Source of the DNA: JADKFD01 sp050250665
Lineage (GTDB): Bacteria; Pseudomonadota; Gammaproteobacteria; Xanthomonadales; SZUA-5
Direction of reading: 5' to 3'
Assembly: GCA_050250665.1 (NCBI GenBank)
Contig: JBFWOF010000048.1
Location: 1 to 51,384 of the forward strand
Length of the DNA stretch: 51,384 bases
Part shown: one piece after another, positions 17,549 to 26,041 of the stretch
How positions within the stretch are numbered: position 1 is the stretch's first letter
Layout of the letters: the number at the start of each line of letters is the position of its first letter
Program-made: the position numbers and the translations under genes
Notes under the pieces: model-generated
The model's database searches: none
Told to the model about the DNA's origin: nothing
Seen by the model: the letters and a program-made list of their open reading frames with translations, nothing else

Positions 17549-17740
17549 GTCATTCACCTCCGGAGTGCCTTCGATCGAGCTAGGTTCTCAGGCAGCAGCC
17601 GCGTGCGAATCCCCAGATCTGGTAGTACCCGCTGCCTCGACCGACGAGCGTGATCATTCCGGCTGACCAACGGCATCCGGCCTGCAAGCCTTGACCCGGG
17701 CCCCGTCGCAGACCACACAATGCCGGGCAGTCGACGCCGG

Positions 17741-17768
17741 CACGCATCCTCAATTCCGGTGATGCGTG
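17741..17768. promoter_or_regulatory. Inverted repeat between the divergent FG-GAP and response-regulator genes
   Basis: CACGCATC (17741-17748) and GATGCGTG (17761-17768) form a perfect 8-bp inverted repeat with a 12-bp spacer, 62 bp before the response-regulator start. It could be a binding site for that regulator or a hairpin. Nothing else supports either reading. Confidence 0.3.
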
Positions 17769-17830
17769 ATGCCAGGCCAGACTTCATGCTCGCGCGCAAC
17801 GCGCCGTTTTGACCGATTCGAGGAATGGAC

Positions 17831-18496
17831 ATGGCAGAGCAAGACTCGGCCCGGCAGATTCGGGTCGGCATCGTCGAAGACCATGCCGGCCTGCGTGCGG
17901 CGCTGGAGCAGACGCTGCAATCCGCGTCAGATTTCGTGCTCAGCTTCAGCGCCGAAGACCTCGCACAGGCGCGCCGCATGATGGTCCAGGACTTTGATCT
18001 GCTGATTCTCGATCTGTCCTTGCCCGATGGCCTCGGCACCACGCTGATTCCGGATCTGCGGCGCCGCCGCCCGTCGCCGAAAATCGTCGCCCACACGGTG
18101 TTCGACGATGAGCAGAGCGTGATCCGCGCCATCGAGGCCGGCGTCGATGGCTATGTGCTGAAATCGACCGCGCCGGAGGCGCTGTTTGCGGCACTGCACG
18201 CAGCCATGCGCGGCGAAGCGCCGATCTCGCCTGCGGTGGCCCGCTATCTGCTGAAGCGCCTGCGCCAGCCGCAATCCGCAGCCAATACCGGCGTCAGCGA
18301 ACTGACTCCCAGGGAGCGGGACGTGCTGGAATGCCTGGCCCGCGGCAACAGCTACCGGGAATCAGCAGAATTGTTGAATATCAGCGCCAATACCGTGGCC
18401 CATCATGCCAAGAACGTCTATTCCAAGCTCGCCGCCAATTCCTGCACCGAGGCCGTGTATCGAGCGCTGCAGTCGGGGCTGATTTCGCTGGAGTGA
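17831..18496 (+). CDS. NarL/FixJ-type response regulator
   Basis: 221 residues. Receiver domain (about 10-125) with acidic pair Glu16-Asp17 (VEDH), phosphoacceptor Asp61 (LILDLSLPDG) and Lys111 (YVLKST). A LuxR-type helix-turn-helix follows (about 155-218: LTPRERDVLECLARG, then SANTVAHHAKNVYSKL). The ATG at 17831 has AGGA 6 nt upstream; an ATG at 17825 overlaps the ribosome site. A histidine kinase gene with a HisKA_3-type H-box, the usual partner of NarL regulators, lies 224 bp downstream in the opposite orientation. Confidence 0.9.
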   Translation: MAEQDSARQIRVGIVEDHAGLRAALEQTLQSASDFVLSFSAEDLAQARRMMVQDFDLLILDLSLPDGLGTTLIPDLRRRRPSPKIVAHTVFDDEQSVIRAIEAGVDGYVLKSTAPEALFAALHAAMRGEAPISPAVARYLLKRLRQPQSAANTGVSELTPRERDVLECLARGNSYRESAELLNISANTVAHHAKNVYSKLAANSCTEAVYRALQSGLISLE

Positions 18497-18508
18497 GGGG
18501 CCGCCCAC

Positions 18509-18698
18509 AGCCTTGCGAACCCCGGCCTGGCCGCGCTGCCCACGTCCACGTCCACGTCCACGCACCACGTTGCCGGAACGAAGCGGCTTTGAGGAGGGAC
18601 GCGCGCCTGCGCGGCCGCTCTTGATCTCCGACAAGGCAAAGCGGCGCCGCAGCGCGGCGCCCTCCAAAGCCTTGCAAACCCCGGCCTGGCGGCATTGC
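18509..18698. repeat. Palindromic repeat flanked by 31-bp direct repeats
   Basis: A copy of the GC-rich palindromic unit also found at 45.8 and 48.6 kb (here inverted, about 18594-18666, with GCGGCCGCTCTTGATC and GGCGCCGC cores) is bounded by near-identical 31-bp sequences at 18509-18539 and 18668-18698 (27 of 31 match, both beginning AGCCTTGC). Short CACGTC tandem copies lie at 18541-18560. The element separates the convergent response-regulator and kinase genes. Confidence 0.6.
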
Positions 18699-18720
18699 GC
18701 ACGGTCCACGCACGACCACG

Positions 18721-20646
18721 CTAGGTCACCGCCTCCCAGCGCAATCGAACCACGGTACCGCCCTGCTCTCCCGGGCTGATGTCGAAGTGGGCGCCTACCC
18801 GCGCCGCGCGTTCGGCCATGGCTGACAGGCCGATGCCCTTGCGCATCGGCGCGCGCTCGTCGACGTTTGCGAAGCCCACGCCATCGTCTTCGATGCGCAG
18901 TTCCGCACCAGCGCCCACGGGTTCCAGGGCCAGCCGCAGATGTCGCGCCCGGCCATGTCGTAGGGCGTTGTTCACCGCCTCCTGGACCACACGATAGACC
19001 TGCAGCACGCGTTCGGGACCGAATCCAGGCATGCTCACAGCCGGGTCCACACGCCATTTGAGCGTCACCCCGGCTTCGTCGAGCACAGGCTGCAGACGGG
19101 CGCGCAGCGCGCCCAGGGCCATGCCCAGGTCGTCGTCCACCTGGGTCAGCGAATCGATGATCAGGCGCAGATCGGTCAGTCCCTGGGCGGTGGCCTGCAA
19201 CAGCTGTTCGGGATTGGACTGGCCCTGCTGCGCCAGACTCAGCAAGGCTGCCAGCTGACCGCCGACACCATCGTGCATGTCCTGCATCAACCGGTGCCGC
19301 TCAGCCGCCAGTACCTGGGTGCGCTCGGCCTCACGCACCAGTTCGTGATTGCGTTTGAGTTCGGCCTCGCGCTCGCGCAGGCGCTCGGTCAGCAAGCGAT
19401 TGATCTGCGCCGCCGAGCGGAACAGCTGCACATTGTGGGACAGGAAGGCAGCCACCAGTCCCAGCATCAACAGCGGCATGGCCTTGGACACATGATCGTC
19501 GTGGTAGCCGCCAGTCAGGGTATTGAAGGCGTCCACCGCGATCAGGCTGATGCACAGCGTGAACACGGCCGTTTCCGCCACCCGTTGCTGGGCGACCCTG
19601 GCGAACTGTCGGGCAAAGGCGCCGAGGGCGGCCAGCGCCAGCAACAGACTGAAGCCCATGCTCAGCGTCTCCACCGTTTCCACCTGATCCAGCAGTGATC
19701 CGGTCAGGATCACGCTGTTGACGATGCTCAGCAGCAGATAGGCACCCAGCGAAATCGGCGCCACCCACGGCAGCGGCCTCGGCCCCCAGTGATTGGCCAG
19801 ATTGAGCCAGGCGACGGGAATCAGGTTGACCATCGCAAACAACAGGGCCATGCGTGCCTGCGCGCGCAGCGGCGGTTCGCTGAGATCGTAATAGAGCAGC
19901 CGAAGGCTCCAGGCCGTGATCAGCACCACCAGCCAGACCAGGGCCCACGGGCGCTCGCCACGTGCCAGCACGATCACTCCCATCAAGACCAGCACCAGGC
20001 CGATGGTGTAGCTGATCACGTTGAAGTCGTTGAGCATGAATCCGCGTACCCGGAATGCGCTCTGGACCTGTTGGTACTGGCCGATCACCGGTGCCGCGAC
20101 AAAGAAGTATGGCGATCCGGGATCGCGCACCAGCAGCATCCGGATTTCATTGTCTCCCTGACGCAGGGCCGAGGCCGGAATCCGGAATACCGCTCGCACA
20201 TTGCCGTGGTAACTGATGCGCGGCAGCGACATCTGGCCCTCGCCGTAGATCAGGGTGTCGTTGATCCACAGGCGGAAATTGTCGGAGCCGACGATGGGGA
20301 CGATGGCCAGCTCAGGACCAGACAGCTCCCCGACCGCAAAGCGCATCCGCACCAGCCGATAGCCGGGCTCGCAACAATCTTCCCAGGGGAGTTTGACCGC
20401 CTCGAATCGGGCGCTGTCGATCTGTTGCTGGCCTATCCCCTCTGGCCTCGCCACCTCGGCGGAGGTCACGGCGAGGCGCTCGATGCGACCGACTGGCGCC
20501 ACCATGGCGGGATAGATCAGGAACCAGTACAGCAATTGCAGCAAAACGATGGCCAGCAGCAGACGGATCAGCCCCGCGTGCGGCATCCACCGACGCCCGC
20601 CGGCCACGTTGCGCTGACCTGATTCCGCAGGCAACTGCTCACCCAT
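18721..20646 (-). CDS. Membrane sensor histidine kinase (7TM-type, HisKA_3)
   Basis: 641 residues. One N-terminal membrane helix (about 24-48), a periplasmic beta-rich sensor region (about 55-200) resembling 7TMR-DISM extracellular domains, then seven membrane helices (about 205-415) and a coiled coil (about 420-445: LTERLREREAELKRNHELVREAE). The dimerisation domain carries His458 (LMQDMHDGVGGQL). The ATPase domain has Asn559 in VQEAVNNALRHG, EDDGVGF near 586-592 and GIGLSAM. DMHDG is typical of kinases that pair with NarL-type regulators; the convergent regulator at 17831 is the obvious partner. Signal unknown. Confidence 0.88.
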   Translation of the reverse strand: MGEQLPAESGQRNVAGGRRWMPHAGLIRLLLAIVLLQLLYWFLIYPAMVAPVGRIERLAVTSAEVARPEGIGQQQIDSARFEAVKLPWEDCCEPGYRLVRMRFAVGELSGPELAIVPIVGSDNFRLWINDTLIYGEGQMSLPRISYHGNVRAVFRIPASALRQGDNEIRMLLVRDPGSPYFFVAAPVIGQYQQVQSAFRVRGFMLNDFNVISYTIGLVLVLMGVIVLARGERPWALVWLVVLITAWSLRLLYYDLSEPPLRAQARMALLFAMVNLIPVAWLNLANHWGPRPLPWVAPISLGAYLLLSIVNSVILTGSLLDQVETVETLSMGFSLLLALAALGAFARQFARVAQQRVAETAVFTLCISLIAVDAFNTLTGGYHDDHVSKAMPLLMLGLVAAFLSHNVQLFRSAAQINRLLTERLREREAELKRNHELVREAERTQVLAAERHRLMQDMHDGVGGQLAALLSLAQQGQSNPEQLLQATAQGLTDLRLIIDSLTQVDDDLGMALGALRARLQPVLDEAGVTLKWRVDPAVSMPGFGPERVLQVYRVVQEAVNNALRHGRARHLRLALEPVGAGAELRIEDDGVGFANVDERAPMRKGIGLSAMAERAARVGAHFDISPGEQGGTVVRLRWEAVT

Positions 20647-20785
20647 CGGACTGAGTCATCCCCGTTGATCCATCCCGGCCCCACGAAACCCGCGGCGCAC
20701 GCCTGATCGAGGATAGCCCGATTCCCTGACCACGCTGCGCTTGGGCCGGCCGCCGCAAGCCGAGCCACCCTGACCAGAACGGCAC

Positions 20786-20827
20786 TTGCCCTCTCCGTAT
20801 TGGTGCACTAGTGTTGTAGCACACCAA
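20786..20827 (+). promoter_or_regulatory. Promoter with a GGTG-N16-CACC palindromic operator
   Basis: TTGGTG (20800-20805) and CACCAA (20822-20827) are inverted arms around 16 bp that continue the symmetry (CTA and TAG), so GGTG-N16-CACC is exact. As I recall, this is the operator form described for YtrA-type GntR regulators in Xanthomonas. A plausible TTGCCC (20786-20791) and TAGTGT (20809-20814), 17 bp apart, put the palindrome over the -10, fitting repression. The controlled gene would be the secreted hydrolase starting at 20850. Confidence 0.55.
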
Positions 20828-20849
20828 TTTTCAAGACAAGGAACTGCAC

Positions 20850-22268
20850 ATGTTGAGTCGAATCGGAACTCTGAGCCTGAGCGCCCTGCTGTATCTGCTG
20901 CCCGCCATTGCCGCTGCGGACGTCTCCATGGAGGATGTGCAGGGCGCCTGGCTGGGGTCCATGCAGGTGCCTGACGGGCCGAAACTGCGTGTCGGTGTGG
21001 AAATCTTCCGGAAAGCCGATGGCAGTTGGGGCGGCAATCTCGCCAGTCCGGATCAGGGCGTGCGCTACATGCCGGTGGGCAGCGTCAGCCTGAGTGCTGA
21101 CCTGCTGCGGGTCGAACTGGCCGGCGCACCGCTGCACATCAGTGGCCGAGTCGATCGCGACGCCCGTCGGATCGACGGCGAGTTCGTCCAGGGCGGCAGC
21201 AGCTTCGAGTTGCATCTGGCACCGGTTGCTGCCCTGCCGGAAACTGATCGCCCACAGACCCCAAAGGGAAAGCTGCCCTACCGGCAGGATGAGGTGCGTA
21301 TCCACAACAGCCGCGATGAGATCTGGCTCGCCGGCACCTTGACCTCGCCGGACGATGATCTGAAGCATCCTGCGGTACTGTTGCTGGCCGGTTCGGGTCC
21401 CAGCCATCGCGATGCGTATTCGGCGGGCCACCGCCCATTCCAGGTCCTCGCCGATGACCTGAGCCGCCGCGGCTACGTGGTGCTGCGTGCGGACAAGCGC
21501 GGCGTCTACAAATCCGGCGGCACCTACGATGGCGCGGAAACGGCCGACTTTGCCCGTGACGCCGAGGCCGCCATCCGCTTTCTGAAGCAACATCCCAGCG
21601 TGAACCCGTCGAAGATCGGCCTGATCGGCCACAGCGAAGGCAGTCTGGTCGCGGCCATGGCGGCCGTGTCCGAGCCGGTGCAGACGATCGTGTTGATGGC
21701 TGGCCCGGGTCTCAGCGTTCATGAAGTCCTGCTGGTACAGGACCAGACCGAGCCCGCGGCCAAGGGCGCATCGGCAGCCGAAGTCGAAGTGCTGCTGGAC
21801 TTCAGCCAGCGCTTCTATCAAACCGCGCTGGAAGCCCCGAACAGCGCCGAGCGAAAAGCCCGACTGCAGGCCTTGTACGACACGCTCCCCGAAACCCAGG
21901 CAGCCATCGTCAATCGCTGGAATGACCGCAGCGGCACGCTCAACGTCGATTACGCGGCGAGGGACAGCTTTGTGGACTTTCTGAAGAATGACCCGACTGA
22001 ATACTGGCAACAGCTCAAGACGCCGGTGCTGGTGCTGAATGGCGGCAAGGATGTACAGGTGTCAGCCGAGGAAAACGTCAGCGCGATAGTAGAGGCATTG
22101 GCGCAGCAGAAAGGGCCGATCGAATCGCAGATATTCCCGGACCTGAACCACATGTTCCAGAGCGCGAAAACCGGCGGTACCGATGAATACGGTGAAATCA
22201 GTGAAACCTTGAATCCGGCCCTGCTGACCCGTGTCCATGGTTGGCTCGAGCGGACGCTGGCGCCGTAA
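20850..22268 (+). CDS. Secreted alpha/beta hydrolase with an N-terminal beta domain
   Basis: 472 residues. Signal peptide MLSRIGTLSLSALLYLLPAI cleaved near AAAD. Residues 25-135 form a beta-rich domain common before such hydrolases (VQGAWLGSMQV, then GGNLASPDQG). The hydrolase domain (about 150-470) has LLLAGSGPSHRD (oxyanion region), RADKRGVYKSGG and the nucleophile elbow GLIGHSEGS (Ser near 262). Asp and His near 400 and 435 (GGKDVQVSAEE, LNHMFQ) complete the triad. A periplasmic serine hydrolase; the substrate is not evident. It appears to be repressed through the palindrome at 20800-20827. Confidence 0.85.
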   Translation: MLSRIGTLSLSALLYLLPAIAAADVSMEDVQGAWLGSMQVPDGPKLRVGVEIFRKADGSWGGNLASPDQGVRYMPVGSVSLSADLLRVELAGAPLHISGRVDRDARRIDGEFVQGGSSFELHLAPVAALPETDRPQTPKGKLPYRQDEVRIHNSRDEIWLAGTLTSPDDDLKHPAVLLLAGSGPSHRDAYSAGHRPFQVLADDLSRRGYVVLRADKRGVYKSGGTYDGAETADFARDAEAAIRFLKQHPSVNPSKIGLIGHSEGSLVAAMAAVSEPVQTIVLMAGPGLSVHEVLLVQDQTEPAAKGASAAEVEVLLDFSQRFYQTALEAPNSAERKARLQALYDTLPETQAAIVNRWNDRSGTLNVDYAARDSFVDFLKNDPTEYWQQLKTPVLVLNGGKDVQVSAEENVSAIVEALAQQKGPIESQIFPDLNHMFQSAKTGGTDEYGEISETLNPALLTRVHGWLERTLAP

Positions 22269-22372
22269 CTGCGAGGGCGCCTGCGCACATCACGCGACGC
22301 CAGGCGGGTCATGTGCGCACCTCCCGGGCAGCCCGAGTGAGCGTGGTGCAGTCTGGATCATCGTGAACCGGT

Positions 22373-22402
22373 CCCGGGTGCGCCTTCGGCTTACCCGGGC
22401 TA
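22373..22402. repeat. CCCGGGTGCGCC dispersed hairpin
   Basis: CCCGGGT and ACCCGGG flank GCGCCTTCGGCTT, forming a stem with a GCC-TTC-GGC inner hairpin, followed by CTAC. Degenerate relatives (GTAGCCCGA, then CCGGGC) occur near 34490 and 45554-45640. The 174-bp gap between the hydrolase and sua5-like genes holds nothing else recognisable. Confidence 0.5.
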
Positions 22403-22442
22403 CTCGCTGGCTGGCCGAGCACGCCTTCTGCTTCTGCAGCGA

Positions 22443-23426
22443 TCAGCGACTGCCCGCCGCCGCGCGCTGCAGGCGATCACGTACGGCCGCCCAAGCCTCG
22501 GTGTCGGGCGGCATCTCGATCAGAATCCGCCCGCCAGGCGCCGCGTCCAGCTGGCGCAGCGCGCCGTATAGTTGCCGGGCGTAGTGCTCCGGATCGGAGC
22601 CCAGCACCAGGCCGCTGCTGCCCACGGGCAAATCAGCCAGCACCAGCCACTGATCCGCGCTCTCCGCGTCAGCCGGCAAACGCTCGCCCGCCGGCGATCG
22701 GGGCAGCAGCAACACCGGCTTGCCCGGCGCGTAATGCGATTCCAGGCGGCCGCTGGCGCGCGGGCCTTCGTCATCGCCCGGGCGTTGCAAAGGCCCGATC
22801 AAGGCTTCAATCGCGCTGGCCGCGATATGTCCGGGGCGCAGTAATCGCGGTTGATCGCCACTCAGATCGACGATGGTCGATTCCAGCCCGACCTCACTGG
22901 CTCCACCATCCAGCACCAGCATTCCGCCATCGGGAAATTCCTCGCGCACATGCTCGGCAGCGGTCGGACTGATGCGCCCGAAACGGTTGGCAGAAGGTGC
23001 CGCCACGGCTCCCCCAAAAGCACGCAGCAAAGCCTGTGCAACCGGATGCGCGGGCAGGCGTAGCCCTACCGTGTCCTGGCCCCCGGTGATCACCGGATCC
23101 ACGCCCTCGGCTTTCTTCAACACCAGCGTCAGCGGCCCGGGCCAGAACGCGTCCATCAGACGCTCGGCCGCCGGCGGCACAAAGGCCGCCCATTGCGTCA
23201 CCGCAGTTCGATCCGGAAGATGCACGATCACCGGATGGTTCTGAGGGCGACCTTTGGCGGCAAAGATTCGTCGAACGGCATCCGCATTGCGTGCGTCTGC
23301 CGCCAGTCCGTAAACCGTCTCTGTCGGCATCGCCACCAGTTCGCCGCGGGCCAGCGCCTGCGCAGCTTTGGCAATCAATTCGGGGTGCATCTGCGGCCAT
23401 GACTCCAAGCTTTGAGCACGCAGCAT
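22443..23426 (-). CDS. L-threonylcarbamoyladenylate synthase, Sua5 type
   Basis: About 327 residues. An N-terminal YrdC/TsaC domain (AMPTETVYGLAADARN, KGRPQNHPVIVH, WPGPLTLVL, VGLRLPAHP, AAPSANRFGRISPTAAEHV, ESTIVDLSG) is followed by a Sua5 C-terminal domain (about 215-325). It makes threonylcarbamoyl-AMP from threonine, bicarbonate and ATP for t6A in ANN-decoding tRNAs. The two-domain form is longer than TsaC (about 190 aa). Start candidates are ATG 23426 and ATG 23390; neither has a clear ribosome site, and conserved sequence begins after 23390. Confidence 0.9.
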   Translation of the reverse strand: MLRAQSLESWPQMHPELIAKAAQALARGELVAMPTETVYGLAADARNADAVRRIFAAKGRPQNHPVIVHLPDRTAVTQWAAFVPPAAERLMDAFWPGPLTLVLKKAEGVDPVITGGQDTVGLRLPAHPVAQALLRAFGGAVAAPSANRFGRISPTAAEHVREEFPDGGMLVLDGGASEVGLESTIVDLSGDQPRLLRPGHIAASAIEALIGPLQRPGDDEGPRASGRLESHYAPGKPVLLLPRSPAGERLPADAESADQWLVLADLPVGSSGLVLGSDPEHYARQLYGALRQLDAAPGGRILIEMPPDTEAWAAVRDRLQRAAAGSR

Positions 23427-23480
23427 ACGCAATCAAGGCTGCTCGAAGTCCAGAGCGGACCGCCGCACAGACGCCTGGCC

Positions 23481-23529
23481 CGCATTTCTCACACCTGCCC
23501 GAGCTTCCACAACAGGTGTGAGAAATGCG
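23481..23529. promoter_or_regulatory. Perfect 17-bp inverted repeat upstream of the acetolactate-synthase-like gene
   Basis: CGCATTTCTCACACCTG (23481-23497) and its exact reverse complement (23513-23529) flank a 15-bp spacer. It lies 55 bp past the 5' end of sua5 and 129 bp before the downstream start. No T-run follows, so it is not a standard terminator. A large operator, a regulatory RNA hairpin or a mobile palindrome are all possible. Confidence 0.55.
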
Positions 23530-23657
23530 AGCTAGCAGAATCTCGCCGCTCTCGCTTTGACCTGACTGTGCCCAAAGTGTAATCCATGCGAGTTTTGCGT
23601 TGACCCGGGTTCACTTTGGCGCACAGAATCGAGCGGACCCCACTCGGAGCATTGTCG

Positions 23658-25298
23658 ATGAAGGCATCAGACCTGTTCATTCGCGCGCTGGAAGCTGAGG
23701 GCGTGCAGTACATCTTCGGCATTCCCGGCGAAGAAAATCTCGATTTTCTGGAGTCCCTGCGCACCAGTACGATTAAACTCATCCTGACCCGGCACGAGCA
23801 GGGCGCAGGATTCATGGCCGCCACCTATGGCCGCCTCACCGGTCATCCCGGTGTCTGTCTCGCCACCCTCGGTCCCGGTGCCACCAATTTCGTGACTGCA
23901 GCAGCCTATGCCCAGCTCGGCGCCATGCCGATGCTGATGATCACCGGCCAGAAGCCGGTCAAGTTGAGCAAGCAGGGTCATTTCCAGATTGTCGACATCG
24001 TCGACATGATGCGACCACTGACCAAATACACGCGGCAGATCGTCTCCGCCGACAACATTCCGGCCCGCGTGCGCGAGTCCTTCCGTCGCGCCATGGAAGA
24101 GCGCCCGGGTGCCGTACATCTGGAACTGCCGGAAGACATCGCCGACGAAGAGACAGAGGCGTTCGTGATTCCGGCCAGCCATGTGCGCCGGCCGGTCGCA
24201 GACGAGAAGTCGATCGTCTACGCGGTGGAAGCCATCACCAACGCCAAGCGACCGCTGCTGATGGTCGGCGCCGGTGCCAATCGCAAGACCACCAGCAAGA
24301 TGCTGACCGAGTTTGTCGACAAGCTCGGCATCCCCTTCTTCACCACCCAGATGGGCAAGGGTGTCATCGACGAACACCATCCGCTGTGGCTGGGCAATGC
24401 TGCGCTGTCCGATGGCGATTTCGTGCATCGCGCCATCGACAAGGCCGACTGCATCATCAATTGCGGTCACGATGTCATCGAGAAGCCGCCCTTCTTCATG
24501 CGCACCGGCGCACGCACGGTCATCCATCTCAATTTCTTCTCGGCCGAGGTCGACACGGTCTACTTCCCGCAGGTGGAAGTGGTGGGCGACATGGCCAACT
24601 CGATCTGGCGTCTGAAGCAGCGCCTGGAACGCCAGCCGCACTGGGACTTCGCCTATTTCGACGGCATCCGCCGGGCACTGAACGATCATCTCAAGTTGCG
24701 CTCCGATGACGAGCGCTTCCCGATCCATCCGGTGAAAATGGTCGACATCGTGCGCCAGGAAGTGTCGCGCGACGGCCTCGTCTGCCTCGACAACGGCATG
24801 TACAAGATCTGGTATGCGCGTTACTACCGTTGCTACGAACCCAACACCATGCTGCTCGACAACGCCCTGGCCACCATGGGTGCCGGTCTGCCGAGCGCCA
24901 TGGCAGCCAAGATGGTCTATCCGGATCGCAATGTGGTCGCGGTCTGCGGTGATGGCGGCTTCATGATGAACTCGCAGGAGATCGAGACTGCGGTGCGTCT
25001 GAACCTCAACATCGTGGTCATCATCATCAGCGACAACGCCTTCGGCATGATCAAGTGGAAGCAGTCCGGCATGGGCTTCGAGAACTTCGGCATGGACATG
25101 AACAATCCGGATTTCGTCAAGCTCGCCGAAGCCTATGGTGCCCGTGGCTGGCGTCCGAACAGCACCGCCGAATTCCAGTCCATGCTCAAGCAGGCGCTGG
25201 CCGAACCCGGTGTCGACATCATCGAACTGGCCATCGACTACTCCGAGAATCACGCCATCCTGAACAAGGAAATCAAGGAGTTGAGCGCGGCTTTGTAG
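23658..25298 (+). CDS. Acetolactate synthase large-subunit-like ThDP enzyme
   Basis: 546 residues of the thiamine-diphosphate-dependent decarboxylase family. The N-terminal Pyr domain has the catalytic Glu47 (TRHEQGAGFMA) and TLGPGATNFVTAAA. The middle domain has PLLMVGAGAN. The PP domain has GDGGFMMNSQE through SDNAFGM (ThDP/Mg motif). The start is fixed by GGAG 8 nt before the ATG. No ilvN-type regulatory subunit is adjacent, and it is grouped with an aldehyde dehydrogenase, so a catabolic or acetoin-type role is as likely as branched-chain amino-acid synthesis. A vapBC pair begins 45 bp downstream. Confidence 0.85.
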   Translation: MKASDLFIRALEAEGVQYIFGIPGEENLDFLESLRTSTIKLILTRHEQGAGFMAATYGRLTGHPGVCLATLGPGATNFVTAAAYAQLGAMPMLMITGQKPVKLSKQGHFQIVDIVDMMRPLTKYTRQIVSADNIPARVRESFRRAMEERPGAVHLELPEDIADEETEAFVIPASHVRRPVADEKSIVYAVEAITNAKRPLLMVGAGANRKTTSKMLTEFVDKLGIPFFTTQMGKGVIDEHHPLWLGNAALSDGDFVHRAIDKADCIINCGHDVIEKPPFFMRTGARTVIHLNFFSAEVDTVYFPQVEVVGDMANSIWRLKQRLERQPHWDFAYFDGIRRALNDHLKLRSDDERFPIHPVKMVDIVRQEVSRDGLVCLDNGMYKIWYARYYRCYEPNTMLLDNALATMGAGLPSAMAAKMVYPDRNVVAVCGDGGFMMNSQEIETAVRLNLNIVVIIISDNAFGMIKWKQSGMGFENFGMDMNNPDFVKLAEAYGARGWRPNSTAEFQSMLKQALAEPGVDIIELAIDYSENHAILNKEIKELSAAL

Positions 25299-25343
25299 TG
25301 CCATGCTACGATGCATCGAACTTGATGCCTGGAGCATCTTTCA

Positions 25344-25601
25344 ATGCGCACCACACTCACCATCGATGACGATCTGGTCGCGCGCCTGGAAGCACTTTCC
25401 AGGCGCCGCGGCTTGACCTTCAAACAAGTGGTCAACGACGCCTTGCGCCGCGGACTGAAGCCTGCGGGCGCGCGAAGCTTGCGTCTGCCGGCATTCGATT
25501 GTGGAGGGGCATTGCCAGGCATCGATCTGGACAAATCGACCAAGATCGATGCGGCCCTGGAAAACGAATCAATCCGTCAGGCTTTGCTGATGGGGCGATG
25601 A
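25344..25601 (+). CDS. vapB: VapB-type ribbon-helix-helix antitoxin
   Basis: 85 residues. The N-terminal ribbon-helix-helix DNA-binding region (MRTTLTIDDDLVARLEALSR through KQVVNDALRRGL) is followed by a tail that would wrap the toxin (LPAFDCGG, then IDAALENESIRQALL). GGAG lies 9 nt before the ATG. Its TGA overlaps the toxin's ATG (ATGA), the coupling usual in type II modules. RHH antitoxins normally repress their own operon; no operator was identified in the 45 bp upstream. Confidence 0.87.
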   Translation: MRTTLTIDDDLVARLEALSRRRGLTFKQVVNDALRRGLKPAGARSLRLPAFDCGGALPGIDLDKSTKIDAALENESIRQALLMGR

Positions 25602-26026
25602 TCGTTCTGGATGCCAACATTCTGATCTATGCGGCCGATCAACAGTCGACGCGCCACCGCATTGTCTTGAACTGGATGCAGCAGGAACTCAATGCCGGCG
25701 AGTTGTTCGGTGTCTCCTGGTGTTCCCTGCTTGCCTTCGTTCGTATCTGTACTCTGCCCAGCATCCTGGCCCGACCGTTGACCCTGGATCAGGCGCTGGA
25801 ATTCCTGGATGCGCTGCTGGCAGACCCGGAAACCTGCGTCATCGTTGATTCTGGAGCACAGCACTACCTGGGTTTCTCTCGATTGCTCCGTAACGCGGGA
25901 GTAGCGGGAAACCTGAGCAATGACGCCCACATCGCGGCCGTGGCATTGGCAAACGGCGGCAGACTGGCCAGCTTTGACCGCGATTTTGCACAGTTTGAAG
26001 GTATTCAATTGATAGTCCCGGCCTGA
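25598..26026 (+). CDS. vapC: VapC-type PIN-domain ribonuclease toxin
   Basis: 142 residues. PIN domain with Asp5 in VLDANILIYA, an internal VSWCSLLAFVRICTLPSIL segment, and the C-terminal acidic cluster NDAHIAAVALANGGRLASFDRDF. The position that is Glu in many VapC proteins (LLEF) is Ala here (LLAF), which I recall as common in one VapC subfamily, so it may still be active. Toxins of this family cut tRNA or rRNA. Translation is coupled to vapB through ATGA. The pair sits between two metabolic genes on the same strand. Confidence 0.87.
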   Translation: MIVLDANILIYAADQQSTRHRIVLNWMQQELNAGELFGVSWCSLLAFVRICTLPSILARPLTLDQALEFLDALLADPETCVIVDSGAQHYLGFSRLLRNAGVAGNLSNDAHIAAVALANGGRLASFDRDFAQFEGIQLIVPA

Positions 26027-26041
26027 ATCGGAGAAATGCTC

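Noticed and set aside
23667..25337. Long minus-strand open frame (556 codons) opposite the acetolactate-synthase-like gene
   Set aside because: It mirrors a clear ThDP enzyme, carries no family motif and has the skewed His/Asp/Val composition of a GC-rich shadow frame.
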